64,000 nucleotides of DNA from Nannocystis pusilla (GTDB lineage Bacteria > Myxococcota_A > Polyangia > Nannocystales > Nannocystaceae): positions 9,320,001 through 9,384,000 of the forward strand of contig NZ_JAPNKE010000002.1 in the NCBI RefSeq assembly GCF_026626665.1. Direction: 5' to 3'. The notes under the pieces were generated by a model that worked only from the letters and a program-made list of their open reading frames with translations, was not told the DNA's origin and searched no databases. The translations under genes and the position numbers were made by a program. The first letter of the stretch is position 1. Each line of letters starts with the position of its first letter. This document shows, piece by piece, positions 54,683 to 63,831 of this stretch.

Positions 54683-55777
54683 TCACGGCACGCGGGCGAT
54701 GATCGCCAGCGGGCCGCCGCCGAGCGGGCCGTGGTGTTCGGCGCGAGTGCTGACGTAGATGCAGGGGTCGCCGATCACGCTGGCGAGCACGGCCGCGAGG
54801 GCGCCGCGGGAGTGGCGGGTGTCGTCGATGTCGTCGTCGGACAGCATCGTGTGCCGGCGGCCGCGGATCGAGCCGCGGGGGTCGGCCTCGGACTTGGCGA
54901 ACACGCCGAGCACGTGGGCGCGCTGCTCGGGGGCCAGCTGGCCGCCGGTGACGGGCAGGCCGAGCTCGGCGAGCAGGGCGCGGACAGCGTCGACGTCGAG
55001 GATGTCCTTGAGCACGGTGTGGCCGACGACGAGGTCGCCGCCGGCGCGGTCGCTGTTGCCGAACATCAGGATCTCGGTGCGCTGCAGGCCGGGCTTGGCC
55101 GAGCACGAGGCGACGCCGGAGTAGAGCGACCAGTCGTCGCAGACGACGTCGTCGGACAGGTCGGCGCGGGCGACCTCGCCGAGGGCGAGGGCGACGCCGA
55201 GGGCGCTGGCGGCCCGCGAGTGGACCATGTCGTTGCGCAGCGGGGCGCCGGCGCGGCGGGCGGCGAGGACGGCCTCGTGGTCGGCCTTCGGGATCGCGCC
55301 CTTCATCTGCACGAGGTGGACGTCGCCCGGCGCGAGGCGCAGCTCGCCGGCCAGCTCCGCCACCGCGCGGGCGGTCTCCTCGATCTGCGGCATCCGCCCG
55401 ATCTCCGCCGGCGTGAACGGCCGCGTGTGAGCTGTCCCGACGACCAGGCGCTTCGGGCCAGGTGCTTCGGACCAGGCGCCCGAGCGGGCGAACGCGACCA
55501 CGTGCGGCGAGACCACCCCCTCGGTGCCGCCCGACAGCGAGAACACCACGCGGTCCTGCACGCGGGCGGGCGGCAGGCCGAGGCGCGGGGCCAGCAGGTC
55601 CTCGAGCGCACGCATGGCCAGGTCGCGGGTGAAGTCGTTGCGGCCGCCGTTGCCCTCGGTCTTGCCGAGGACGCACACCAGCTCGTCGGCGCGGACGGCC
55701 CCGTCGTCGAGCAGGGCTTGCAGGCCGCGGACGTCGGCGGGGCCGTCGGTGGGCAGCTTGAAGGCGTCGACGCGCAT
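54683..55777 (-). CDS. Ring-opening amidohydrolase (cyanuric acid hydrolase / barbiturase family)
   Basis: An intact 364-residue protein with the three-fold repeat of this family. Each repeat supplies a Lys and a Ser: LGKTEGNGGRNDFTRDLAMR with SLSGGTEGVVSPHV; VQMKGAIPKADHEAVLAARR with VHSRAASALGVALALGEV; VFAKSEADPRGSIRGRRHTM with DTRHSRGALAAVLASVIGDP. The end AEHHGPLGGGPLAII is also typical. Members open s-triazine or pyrimidine rings (cyanurate to carboxybiuret, barbiturate to ureidomalonate); which ring is used here cannot be told. Its ATG overlaps the stop of the upstream ureidoglycolate-lyase-like gene, so the two work in one pathway. Start ATG 55777. Confidence 0.88.
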   Translation of the reverse strand: MRVDAFKLPTDGPADVRGLQALLDDGAVRADELVCVLGKTEGNGGRNDFTRDLAMRALEDLLAPRLGLPPARVQDRVVFSLSGGTEGVVSPHVVAFARSGAWSEAPGPKRLVVGTAHTRPFTPAEIGRMPQIEETARAVAELAGELRLAPGDVHLVQMKGAIPKADHEAVLAARRAGAPLRNDMVHSRAASALGVALALGEVARADLSDDVVCDDWSLYSGVASCSAKPGLQRTEILMFGNSDRAGGDLVVGHTVLKDILDVDAVRALLAELGLPVTGGQLAPEQRAHVLGVFAKSEADPRGSIRGRRHTMLSDDDIDDTRHSRGALAAVLASVIGDPCIYVSTRAEHHGPLGGGPLAIIARVP

Positions 55778-56345
55778 CAGAACAGCACCGCGCGCAGCGG
55801 GCCCCGAGGCGCTTGCGGATGTCGATCTTGAACACGTCGCCGTGGGCCATCTCGCTCGGCTCCTTCATGCTGGCGAGGGCCTCGACGACCTCCTCGGAGT
55901 TGGCGGTGAGGACGGTGACGGGGCCCTCGACGGCCAGCGGGAAGTCGTGCCAGGTGCCCTCGTGGATCATGATGCCGCTGCCGGGCGGGAGGACGAAGCA
56001 GCGCACGTCGTCGAGGTCGGGGGTGTCCATGCCGCGCTGGTGGGTCGGCTTGCCGAGGACCATGGCGAACGGCTGGTCGCCGAGGCCGACGAACAGCTGG
56101 GTCATGTTCATGTGGCGCTCGAGCCAGGTGACCTCGGCGGGGCGCCGGTGGATGCGAGCCGAGCGGATGACGCAGCGGCCGTTGCACTTGAACGCGAAGT
56201 TGTGGCCCTCTTCGACTGCCCCCTTGTAGAAGGGGATGCCGAGGCCGGCCTGGGGGACCTCGGTGCCGATGTAGAGGCCGTAGTCGGCCACGGCCTCGCG
56301 GGTGGCGGGGACGACGGGGACGTCGATGTCGCGGACGGCTTGCAT
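55777..56345 (-). CDS. Ureidoglycolate-lyase-like protein (one frameshift at the end)
   Basis: About 189 residues with a cupin-like fold: YGLYIGTEVPQAGLGIPFYK, RRPAEVTWLERHMNMTQLFV, PFAMVLGKPTHQRGMDTPDL and PPGSGIMIHEGTWHDFPLAV match the AllA family, which cleaves ureidoglycolate to glyoxylate and urea. The last residues need one G more in a run at about 55797-55802 to end RKRLGGPLRAVLF at 55777; as printed the frame runs on. The stop then overlaps the start of the ring-opening amidohydrolase. With that partner the substrate may be a ureido acid such as ureidomalonate rather than ureidoglycolate (inference). Start ATG 56345. No other purine-degradation gene is nearby. Confidence 0.75.
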
Positions 56346-56740
56346 GACCCGTTCATCTTGCCACGGGGCCGCGCGGCGAAGCAATCCGCGCCGGGCCGCG
56401 GCCTCGATTCACGGGCGCGAAAGGAGTGCGCGCGTCGCCGCGGCGTCTCGCCGAGGAGGCAGACCCGTGTCGCTGTCGAGGTGGTCGGTCCGTCTGCCGG
56501 CCGGCTCGACGCGGGGCCGGCGCGGCGCATCCCGGGGCCGGCGACAGGCGCCTCGGCGTCGCCATCGCTCGCTCCCTCGCCTGCGTCCTCGGCGACGACG
56601 AGGAGCCGGACCCGCCTGGTCCTCGCCCGCCGCATCGATCGGCCTCGACCCGATCGCCACGGCCTGCTCGAGCGCCTCGTCGTCTCCGGTCACGCGAGAG
56701 ATTCGTGCTGTCCTCGGGGACATATGATCGTACCGCCGCG
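56346..56740. other. Gap with one palindrome
   Basis: About 395 bases without a supported gene. TGTCC tcgg GGACA at 56709-56722 lies 19 bases past the stop of the minus-strand histidine kinase and may terminate it. Confidence 0.45.
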
Positions 56741-58229
56741 TCACGGGCGGCGCTCGTCCGTCGCGGGGACGGTGAAGCGGAGGACGGTCCCGCGTCCCGG
56801 CGTGCTCTCGACCCAGATCCGTCCGCCGTGCGCCTCGACGATGCCCTTGGCGATCGTCAAGCCGAGGCCGGCGCCGGCGCGCGAGGTCCGTTTGGCCTGC
56901 CAATAGCGGTCGAAGACGTGGGGCAAGGCCTCTGCGTCGATTCCGCGGCCCGTGTCCGCGACCGCGATCTCCACGTCGCCGCCGGAGCGGCGGGCCTGCA
57001 GGCTCACCCGACCCGGAGGCGGCGTGAACTTGAGCGCGTTGTCCAGGAGGTTCAAGAGCACTCGCAGGAGACGACTGCGATCGCCGCTCACCTCCAGGGG
57101 GTCTTCGGTGATCGCGTAGTCCAGGACGATCCCGAGCTCCGCGGCGCGCGGCTGCATGAGCTCGACGGCGCCGCGGAACAGCGCGGCGAAGTCCACCCGG
57201 GAGCGCTCGATGGCGAGGGCGCCCGACTCGATGCGGGAGGCGTCGAGCAGATCGCGGATGAGGTGCTCCGTGGCCTCCGCCGAGCGCTTGATCACGGCGA
57301 CCCGCCGGGCGCACTCGTCCTCGGAGAGCTTCGGCCGCTCGAGGCGGGCCACGCCCAGCAAGATCGTGCTGATGAAATTGCGCAGGTCGTGGGCGACGAC
57401 GGCGAGCGTCTCGTCGCGCTGGCGGGTCGCTCGCTCCGCCTGCACCCGCAGCTCGCGCTCGGCGTCGAGCAGCCGCTCGCGGTCGGCTTCGGCCTGCTTC
57501 AGCGGCGTGATGTCCTCGAGCGTGCCGACGTAGCCGACCAGCTCGCCGTCGACGAACATCGGCGCCGCGCGGCCGCTCACCCACACCACGCGGCCGTCTC
57601 GATGCAGGAAGCGGTAGGTCTGCGACCACGGCGCCTTCGCCCCCGCGGCCTCGTACCACGACGACACGACGCGGGCCCGATCGTCGGGATGGATCGCCTC
57701 CGTCCACCCGCGGTCATGGGCGTCCCCGAGGTCCAGGCCGTGCAGCTCCACGCACTTCGGGTTGAAGAACACCGGGTGACCGGCCAGGTCCATGATGTCG
57801 ATGCCGAGCGGCGAAGCGTCGACGAGGGCGCGCATGCGGGCCTCGCTCTCGCGCAACTTCGCCTCGGCGAGCTTGCGGTCGGTGACGTCGCGGTGCACCG
57901 CCACGAAGCCGACGAGCCGTCCGTCGTCGCTGCGGCAGGCGCTTAGGCTGGCCGCGACCCACAGCGTCGTGCCGTCCTTGCGGGACGACACGAACTCGAG
58001 CGCCCGCGTGGCAGCCCCGTGCGAGCGCAGCGCGTGGGGCGTCTCGCAGGCAGTCGGCGCGGAGCAGCTTCGGCAGAGTCCGGCCTGCGGCCTCGGCGGC
58101 GGTCCAGCCGTACATCTGCTCGGCCGCCTGGTTCCAGAAGGTGACGCGTTCATCCTCGTCGAGGGCGATGACGCCCTCGTGGGTGAAGTCCAGCAGGTTC
58201 TGCTGGTTCGGCGGCGTCGCGCCCGGCAT
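56741..58229 (-). CDS. PAS-domain sensor histidine kinase (one frameshift)
   Basis: About 496 residues, soluble. First PAS: HEGVIALDEDERVTFWNQAA, EQMYGWTAAEAAGRTLPKLL; a break at about 58050 then continues ETPHALRSHGAATRALEFVS, SRKDGTTLWVAASL. Second PAS: SPLGIDIMDLAGHPVFFNPK to YRFLHRDGRVVWVSGRAAPM. The kinase part has phospho-His in AVVAHDLRNFISTILLGVAR, the N box LLNLLDNALKFTPPPGRV, ADTGRGIDAEALPHVFDRYW and GAGLGLTIAKGIVEAHGGRI. PAS domains sense redox, light or small ligands; no cofactor is evident. It is an orphan kinase (no response regulator adjacent). Start ATG 58229. It probably forms its own unit. Confidence 0.85.
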
Positions 58230-58518
58230 CGCCGGAGTATCCTTCCGCCGCTGCGTACGACCAGCGGTCTCATGCGATTCGTGGCGCGAGCCGACGCTGC
58301 AGACGCGCTCTGCTCGCCCCGAGCAGGCTGGTGCCGAAGGCGCGGCGATCCTGCGTGCGGCGCGTCTCGCCGCGCGCCTGCCCCGTCGCGGCGCTCGAGT
58401 CGCGGCGGGTCGTCGGAGCAGGCCTCGGGCAGCCGGATCGGCCCAGGCGCACGCCGCGGGCGCGCTCGCGTCGCCCTCCTGGCCTCGCCGCCGTCGCGGG
58501 AGCGGGCCGACGATCGCT

Positions 58519-59179
58519 TCAGCTCTTGGGCGCGGTGAGCGAGGCCTGGATCTCCTTGGCCGTGTTGTAGTGGCGTTCGAGGGTGGAGCGGAAGTTGTTG
58601 AGCTCGACCCGCAGCTCCGGCATCTGGGCGTGCGGCAGCAGCTTGGTGTCGATGAAGTTGATCCACATGGCGTGGGCGTCGACCTGCATGTCGATGTACG
58701 TCTTGTCGAACGCGTCGCCCTTGTCGACTTTTTCCAGGACCTCCATCTTCTGCTTGGCGTCGTTCTTGATGTCGTCGCGCAGGCGGCTGTCGGTCTGGCG
58801 CAGGCCGAGGCGGTCGCGGGTCTCGTGCTCGCGCGACTTGATGGCGCCGTGGTCGGTGATCATCAGCGCGGCGAACTCCTTGACGCGGGTGCCCTTGGCC
58901 CACTTCTTGGCGTACTCCGCCATCTTCATCTCCTCCTCGTTGATGATGTTGAGGACGCCGAAGATCTCGTCGTCGTTGGTCATGTACTCGGGGGGCCTTG
59001 ACCTTGGCGTCCTCCGGCATGGCGGCCACGGCGACCGCGGCCGGGTCGTCCGGCTTGGCGTTGGTGGCCGGCAGGTCGGTCGAGACCTGGCTCGGGGGGA
59101 TCGTGTCCGGGTTCGTGCGCGAGCACGCCGCGGCGAGCACGAGCGACAGCGTGACCAGAGAAAGCTTGCGGTGGTGCAT
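58519..59179 (-). CDS. DUF4142 lipoprotein (one frameshift)
   Basis: About 219 residues. The signal peptide ends LVLAAAC (lipid Cys19). After a short Pro/Asp linker, the frame breaks at about 58990 in a C run and resumes EYMTNDDEIFGVLNIINEEE, MKMAEYAKKWAKGTRVKEFA. The rest is the four-helix ferritin-like DUF4142 fold: ALMITDHGAIKSREHETRDR and FDKTYIDMQVDAHAMWINFI with the conserved His/Asp positions, ending in NNFRSTLERHYNTAKEIQAS. DUF4142 proteins are exported; function unknown, possibly metal or stress related. Start ATG 59179. Between its start and 59340 nothing is coded. Confidence 0.8.
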
Positions 59180-59328
59180 GGCCCGAGGGGTGGCCGCAGT
59201 CGCCCCCCGGTGCCACGTGCTGTGGATCGCAAGCGCATCTGCGCGCCGTCCAGCCCGCCCGCGGCCGGCGGGCGGGCCGCGCGACGCGGGCGCGGGCGGG
59301 CGTGCGCAGGCGCCACCACCTTCGATAT

Positions 59329-59344
59329 ATGACCGAAGGGTCAT
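59329..59344. repeat. Covariant palindrome ATGACC-gaag-GGTCAT
   Basis: Six-base perfect arms that differ from the family consensus on both sides in a compensating way (TGACC/GGTCA instead of TGTCC/GGACA). It touches the end of the decayed ADYC gene. Confidence 0.5.
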
Positions 59345-59660
59345 GTCATGCCATTGCTCTCCGCTCGCCCGCTCCGCCGGAAGGTGGCCCACTCGCCGTC
59401 GTCGCGCGAGAAGCCGCTGCGCGGCGCAGGCGGGGGTGACCTTGGCCGCCGAAGCCGCCGTGAAGACCGAAGGTCATCGGCCGCATCTCGGCGAGCCGGC
59501 GCAGGCGATCGTCAGCCAGCGATCGCGCCCGGGCACGACGGACTTGTCGTCACGGAGCAATGATAGGGGCGTAACTCGATGGCCTCAGCCTGGGGGTCGT
59601 CGCACCCCACGAAGAGCGCCGCCACCAGCGCGATGCAGAGCTGCCGGTCCGCGCCGTATG
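59341..59660 (-). pseudogene. Remnant of an ADYC lipoprotein gene
   Basis: On the minus strand, pieces of the neighbouring ADYC genes appear in the right order but in different frames and with large internal losses: a signal peptide CIALVAALFVGCDD, then IELRPYHC (as in the intact copies' RPY.C), then RWLTIACAGS, then EMRPMTFGLHGGFGGQGHP (parallel to KMRL..YGP...GEGHP), and finally DDGEWATF before a stop at 59341. About two thirds of the gene is missing. This goes well beyond a one-base error and is true decay. Confidence 0.6.
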
Positions 59661-59819
59661 CCCTCCCTGTGCGGCCGCCCGCCGGAAGGGACGCGGCTCC
59701 GCGGAGGGATCGTGTTCCCGGTCGTGGGCGCGGTCGGACGCGAGGCAGGGGCGGAGGTGCGAGGCCGCCGCCGTCGGCATATTCGTGAATACGGGGCGTG
59801 GGCGAGCGAGAATGAAGGG

Positions 59820-60781
59820 TCAGTGGGGCACCCAGGTCGACCATTCGCCGGCAGGCCCGGTATAGGTGGAGCACGATGGCCGCGTGCACGCGACGTCGAC
59901 GTCGGGCAGGCGCGTGGCGTCGAGGCAGACCGCGCCGGTGGCGGTCCAGATCGCCTCGAGGTCGCCGTAGGGGCCGGGCGAGGCGACCGTGCCGTCCTGG
60001 TTCTCCCACTGCAGCGGCGTGCCGTTGGCGGTGTAGCTGTGACCCGTGCCGCAGTAGTCGGCGGTCAACATCTTGAGGGTGGCCTGCCGCTGCGCCACCG
60101 TGGCCGGGTGGCCCTCGCCGTCGAAGTCGGCGTGGGGACCGTAGTTCATCAGCCGCATCTTGGCGGCCGCCGAGCCCGCGCAGGCGAGCGTCAACCACCG
60201 AGTCTGGCCGGCGTTGACGGTCTTGTGCGCCAGATCGTAGGTCTCGCCGCCGATCACCGTCACCGCGGTGGCCAGGGCGTCGAGCAGGTCGCCGTTGCAC
60301 ACGTTGCGCACGCCGAGCAGGGCGCCGAGGTCGGGATAAACGAGCGCGTAGGTCGGCACCTTGGCCGCGCCGGCGGCCCACGAGTCGATCTCCTGATAGC
60401 CGAGCACCGTGAGCGGGACCGGCAGCTCGAGCAGGCCGTCCCGCTTGACGAGGATGATCGAGCCGATAAGCTGCAGGCCGCGCAGCGTCTGGCCCTGCTC
60501 GTTGCGGGCCACCATCTGGTCGCCGTCGGTGTCGAGCTTGAAGTTGCCGAGGAGGCCCTGCGGGGCGACGAAGCCGACGACGCGCACGCCGTCGCCGTTG
60601 GCCTGACCGTCGAGGTTGAGCTCGCGGATCGAGCGCCCATTCACCTCCGCGGAGTTGAAGCCACACTGCCAGGTCGGGCAATGTAGGGGCGAAATTCGGT
60701 GTCCTCGATCGAGGGGTCGTCGCACCCCGAGGCGAGGGTAGATAGGACCACGATGACGCCGCTGATTCGCCAGTGTCGCAT
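59820..60781 (-). CDS. ADYC-domain lipoprotein, second copy (one frameshift)
   Basis: About 320 residues. The ATG at 60781 starts a signal peptide (VIVVLSTLASGC, lipid Cys20) followed by DDPSIEDTEFRPY. A single missing C at about 60691 shifts the frame before HCPTWQCGFNSAEVNGRSIR. The remainder is the full ADYC domain: FVAPQGLLGNFKLDTDGDQM, RGLQLIGSIILVKRDGLLEL, YDLAHKTVNAGQTRWLTLAC, ATLKMLTADYCGTGHSYTAN, EAIWTATGAVCLDATRLP. It is about two-thirds identical by eye to the copy at 53557-54516, in a mirrored position relative to a kinase-TPR gene (that copy follows the kinase at 50751; this one follows the kinase at 60923-63625). Kinase and lipoprotein may be a duplicated functional pair. Confidence 0.82.
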
Positions 60782-60922
60782 AACACCTCCGAGTGCCTCG
60801 ATTGTGTTGTGCCCCCCACGGGAGGAAGGGGACGGCGCCGCGGCGAATGATGGGCGCGCCGGGAGGCCCCGCGCGGGCCTCGCGGCGGCGAGTGCGAGGA
60901 TGCCGCGAATGATTTTCTCCAG

Positions 60923-63625
60923 TCACTGACGTCTATCGGCGATTGTGGGCAGGCGCCAGGCGAATTCGCCCCCGGACTCGCGGTACCATGATTCGGCGGC
61001 GGCGAGCTCATGCGCGGCGGCCTCGGGGTCGAAGCCGGCGCTCAGCGCCGCGGCGAGGCTCATGCGAGCCGCGGCGAGGGTGCGCGGCAGCACGTTGTCG
61101 TGGGCCTTGGCGGCGATCTGCTCGAAGATAGCGACGCTGTCCGCGAGCGCGCGCCGGGCCGCCGGGACGTCGCCGACGGCGAGCAGGTTCAGGCCGATGC
61201 AGAGCTCGACCTCGGCGACCTTGCGGCGCTGCCACCATTCCCCGCCGCGCAGCTCGTCGAAGGTCCGCCCGAGGTACGCCAGCGCCGCCGCGTGCGTGCC
61301 GTCGACGAGGCCGGCGTAGCCGTGAATCAGCGCGTTGTCGAAGCGAAACGGGTCGGCGTCCGGCAGCTGCTCGATCAGCGCGCGCGCGCGCGAGATCTCC
61401 TCGTCCGCGAGCGCCTGCTCGCCGGCGTCGCGGGCGTGCGCGGCGAGGTGCTGCAGGCATTGCGCCCGGGCGCGCAGGTCGTCGCGGCGGTACTCGTCGA
61501 GGGCGTCGCAGCCGCGCTCGAGCAGTTGGACGGCGTCCAGCGGGTCCTGGGCGAGGGCGCCGGCGAGGATCCGGACGCCCATGGCCTCGGGGTGGGCGAC
61601 GCCGAGGTTGTCCTCGAGGATCTGCAGGGCCTCGCCGACGAGCTCGCGGGCGCGCGACGGGTCTCTCGCCAGCAGGGCGAGGTTGCTGAGGGTCTTGGCG
61701 ACCTCGACGTCGTCCTCGCCTGCGGCCCGGCGCAGGCGCAGCGACTCGCGCAAATAGGGCTCGCCGTGCTCGGCGTCGCCGGCGGTGAGGTAGAGCGAGC
61801 CGGCGTTGTTGAAGGCGAGCGCCCGCAGGCTCGGCGGGTCGCCGATCCGCGGCAGCATGGCGGTGACGACGTCGAGATCTTCGAAGGCGCGCGGCAGGCC
61901 GTCGCGGGCGTGGCTGCGGGCGTAGAGGCGCAGCGCGAGGGCCTCGACGACGCGGTTGTCTTCGCCGGCGCCGAGGGCCACGAGGTAGGCGCGGCCGAGG
62001 AATGGTTCGGCGTGGGCGGGGTCGACCTCGAGGTCGAGGCGGCCGCGCTGGAGGAACGCCTCGGCGAGCGTGGGTCGGTCGCCGAGCGCGTGGGCCTCGC
62101 GGATCACGTCGTCGGCCAGATCTTTCGCGGCGTCTATCCGGCCCGCGCGCGCGTGGACCTTGACGTCCTCGAGGGCGGCCATGACCCGGCGGCGGCGCAC
62201 CGCGGTGCCGATGTCGCGCGAGGCCTGGGTGTGGGCGACGAGGCTGGCGCTGCTGCGACACTCGCCGGGGTCGGGCAGCGAGGTCGCGACCTCGAGCGCG
62301 TGCAGGGCGACGTCGGCGTCGGCCTTGCGCAGCACGTCCACCGCCGAGGCGAGCGCGGCGCGGGCCCGCTCGAGGCAAGCGGCGCTGCGCAGGGCCAGCT
62401 CCTCGGAGAACTCGTGGCGCTCGCGGGCCTCGCAGGCGGCGCGGTAGTTCTGCTGCCATTCGGCGCCCCAGTCGTCGAGCACGCGGCGCGCCTGCGGCCA
62501 CAAGTTGGTGGCGAACGCCGGCGGCAGCGCGTCGAAGGCGTGCTCGATCGCCGCTCGCGAGTCCGCGTTCCACACCTGATCGATGTGCGCCGCGCCGCCG
62601 CTGCACGGGTCGGTCGCCTGCGGGCGCGCGCCGAGGTAGCCGCCGCCGAGCCCGAGGACCGCCGCCCCGGCGACCGCGCCCATCAAGGTGCGACGGCCGC
62701 GGGTGCGGTCGGGATCGAGGTCGCGCAGCAATTCTTCCATGCTGGCGAACCTGTCCTTTGGGTCCTGTCGCAATCCTCGCAGGATCGCCGCGCACAGCCG
62801 CGACGGCACGCGGACGTGGCGCGGCGGGCTGCGCACCTGGCCGCTGGTGATGCTGAGGCGCAGCTCGTCGGTGCTGTCGCCGGGGAACGGCAGCTGGCCG
62901 AACAGCGCCTGGTACAGCGAGGCGCAGAAGCTGAACTGGTCGGACGCGGGGCCGACGGGCTGGCCGAGGAACTGCTCGGGGGGCATGTACGCCGGCGTGC
63001 CGACGACCTCGCGGCCGGCCTTGGCGGGGGTGCAGGACAGGCCGAAGTCGAGGACGCGGACGCGGCCGTCGTCGCCGATCATGGCGTTGCTGGGCTTGAA
63101 GTCGCGGTGGACGAGGTTGGCGCCGTGGGCCGCAGCGAGGCCGCGGCCGGCCTGGATGAACGCGCCGAGGACCTCGGTCCAGCCGCGCGGCTGCCTGGCG
63201 AGCCAGGCGTGGAGCGTGCTGCCGCGGACGAACTCCATGGCGATGAAGATGCCGTCCTCGTGGAGGCCGACCTCGTGGACCACCGCGACGTTGGGGTGCG
63301 AGACCTTGGCCATCGCCTGGGCCTCGTCGTGGAGGCGCACGCGGCCGTGGCTGTCGGGGCGGCCTTGCGGGCGCAGGACCTTGAGCGCGACCTTGCGGTC
63401 GAGCTCCGGATCGTAGGCGGCGTAGACGATGCCCATCGCGCCGGCGCCGAGGTACGAGAGGACGGTGAAGCGACCGATCTCGTGGCCCGGCTCGAGCGCG
63501 ATCGGGTCCGGCAGGGCGTGGGGGACCAGGGTCGTCCGCGTGGACCCGGTCGGCATGCCCGCGCCCTGCCGGGGGCCGCGGCCGCCACCTGCAGGAGCGC
63601 GCATCGTTGGAGACGAATTCGACAC
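60923..63625 (-). CDS. Ser/Thr protein kinase with membrane segment and TPR domain
   Basis: An intact 900-residue kinase. GRFTVLSYLGAGAMGIVYAA, K82 in RKVALKVLRPQG, HRDFKPSNAM, LDFGLSCTPAKAG, GTPAYMPPEQFLG. A basic stop-transfer (DRTRGRRT) and membrane helix (LMGAVAGAAVLGLGGGYLGA) precede about 560 residues of helical repeats (RALAFNNAGSLYLTAGDAEH, AKTLSNLALLARDPSRAREL). The start is GTG 63625 or ATG 63604. The conserved block after the helix (IDQVWNADSRAAIEHAF ... WGAEWQQNYRAACEARER ... CLERARAALASAVDVL) is shared with the other kinases of the window, defining a common extracytoplasmic or linker domain. The ADYC lipoprotein follows 141 bases downstream on the same strand. Confidence 0.92.
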   Translation of the reverse strand: MSNSSPTMRAPAGGGRGPRQGAGMPTGSTRTTLVPHALPDPIALEPGHEIGRFTVLSYLGAGAMGIVYAAYDPELDRKVALKVLRPQGRPDSHGRVRLHDEAQAMAKVSHPNVAVVHEVGLHEDGIFIAMEFVRGSTLHAWLARQPRGWTEVLGAFIQAGRGLAAAHGANLVHRDFKPSNAMIGDDGRVRVLDFGLSCTPAKAGREVVGTPAYMPPEQFLGQPVGPASDQFSFCASLYQALFGQLPFPGDSTDELRLSITSGQVRSPPRHVRVPSRLCAAILRGLRQDPKDRFASMEELLRDLDPDRTRGRRTLMGAVAGAAVLGLGGGYLGARPQATDPCSGGAAHIDQVWNADSRAAIEHAFDALPPAFATNLWPQARRVLDDWGAEWQQNYRAACEARERHEFSEELALRSAACLERARAALASAVDVLRKADADVALHALEVATSLPDPGECRSSASLVAHTQASRDIGTAVRRRRVMAALEDVKVHARAGRIDAAKDLADDVIREAHALGDRPTLAEAFLQRGRLDLEVDPAHAEPFLGRAYLVALGAGEDNRVVEALALRLYARSHARDGLPRAFEDLDVVTAMLPRIGDPPSLRALAFNNAGSLYLTAGDAEHGEPYLRESLRLRRAAGEDDVEVAKTLSNLALLARDPSRARELVGEALQILEDNLGVAHPEAMGVRILAGALAQDPLDAVQLLERGCDALDEYRRDDLRARAQCLQHLAAHARDAGEQALADEEISRARALIEQLPDADPFRFDNALIHGYAGLVDGTHAAALAYLGRTFDELRGGEWWQRRKVAEVELCIGLNLLAVGDVPAARRALADSVAIFEQIAAKAHDNVLPRTLAAARMSLAAALSAGFDPEAAAHELAAAESWYRESGGEFAWRLPTIADRRQ

Positions 63626-63831
63626 GAGACGCTTTTGCTAAGAGGCCCGATCCTCCGACGTAGTCAAGCTCTGTTCATGGTGTCGAGGCTTTGGAAAAAT
63701 CTCCGATCGTGCGACTGGCCGCAGACTGCTCGCATGTGCCGGGCGCGACAGGTGATGCGCGAACCCGCGGCCATGGTGCGTGCGGGTGCGAGCGCGGAGA
63801 CGTACCGACCTGCGGGGTCGGCGCGAGCGGC

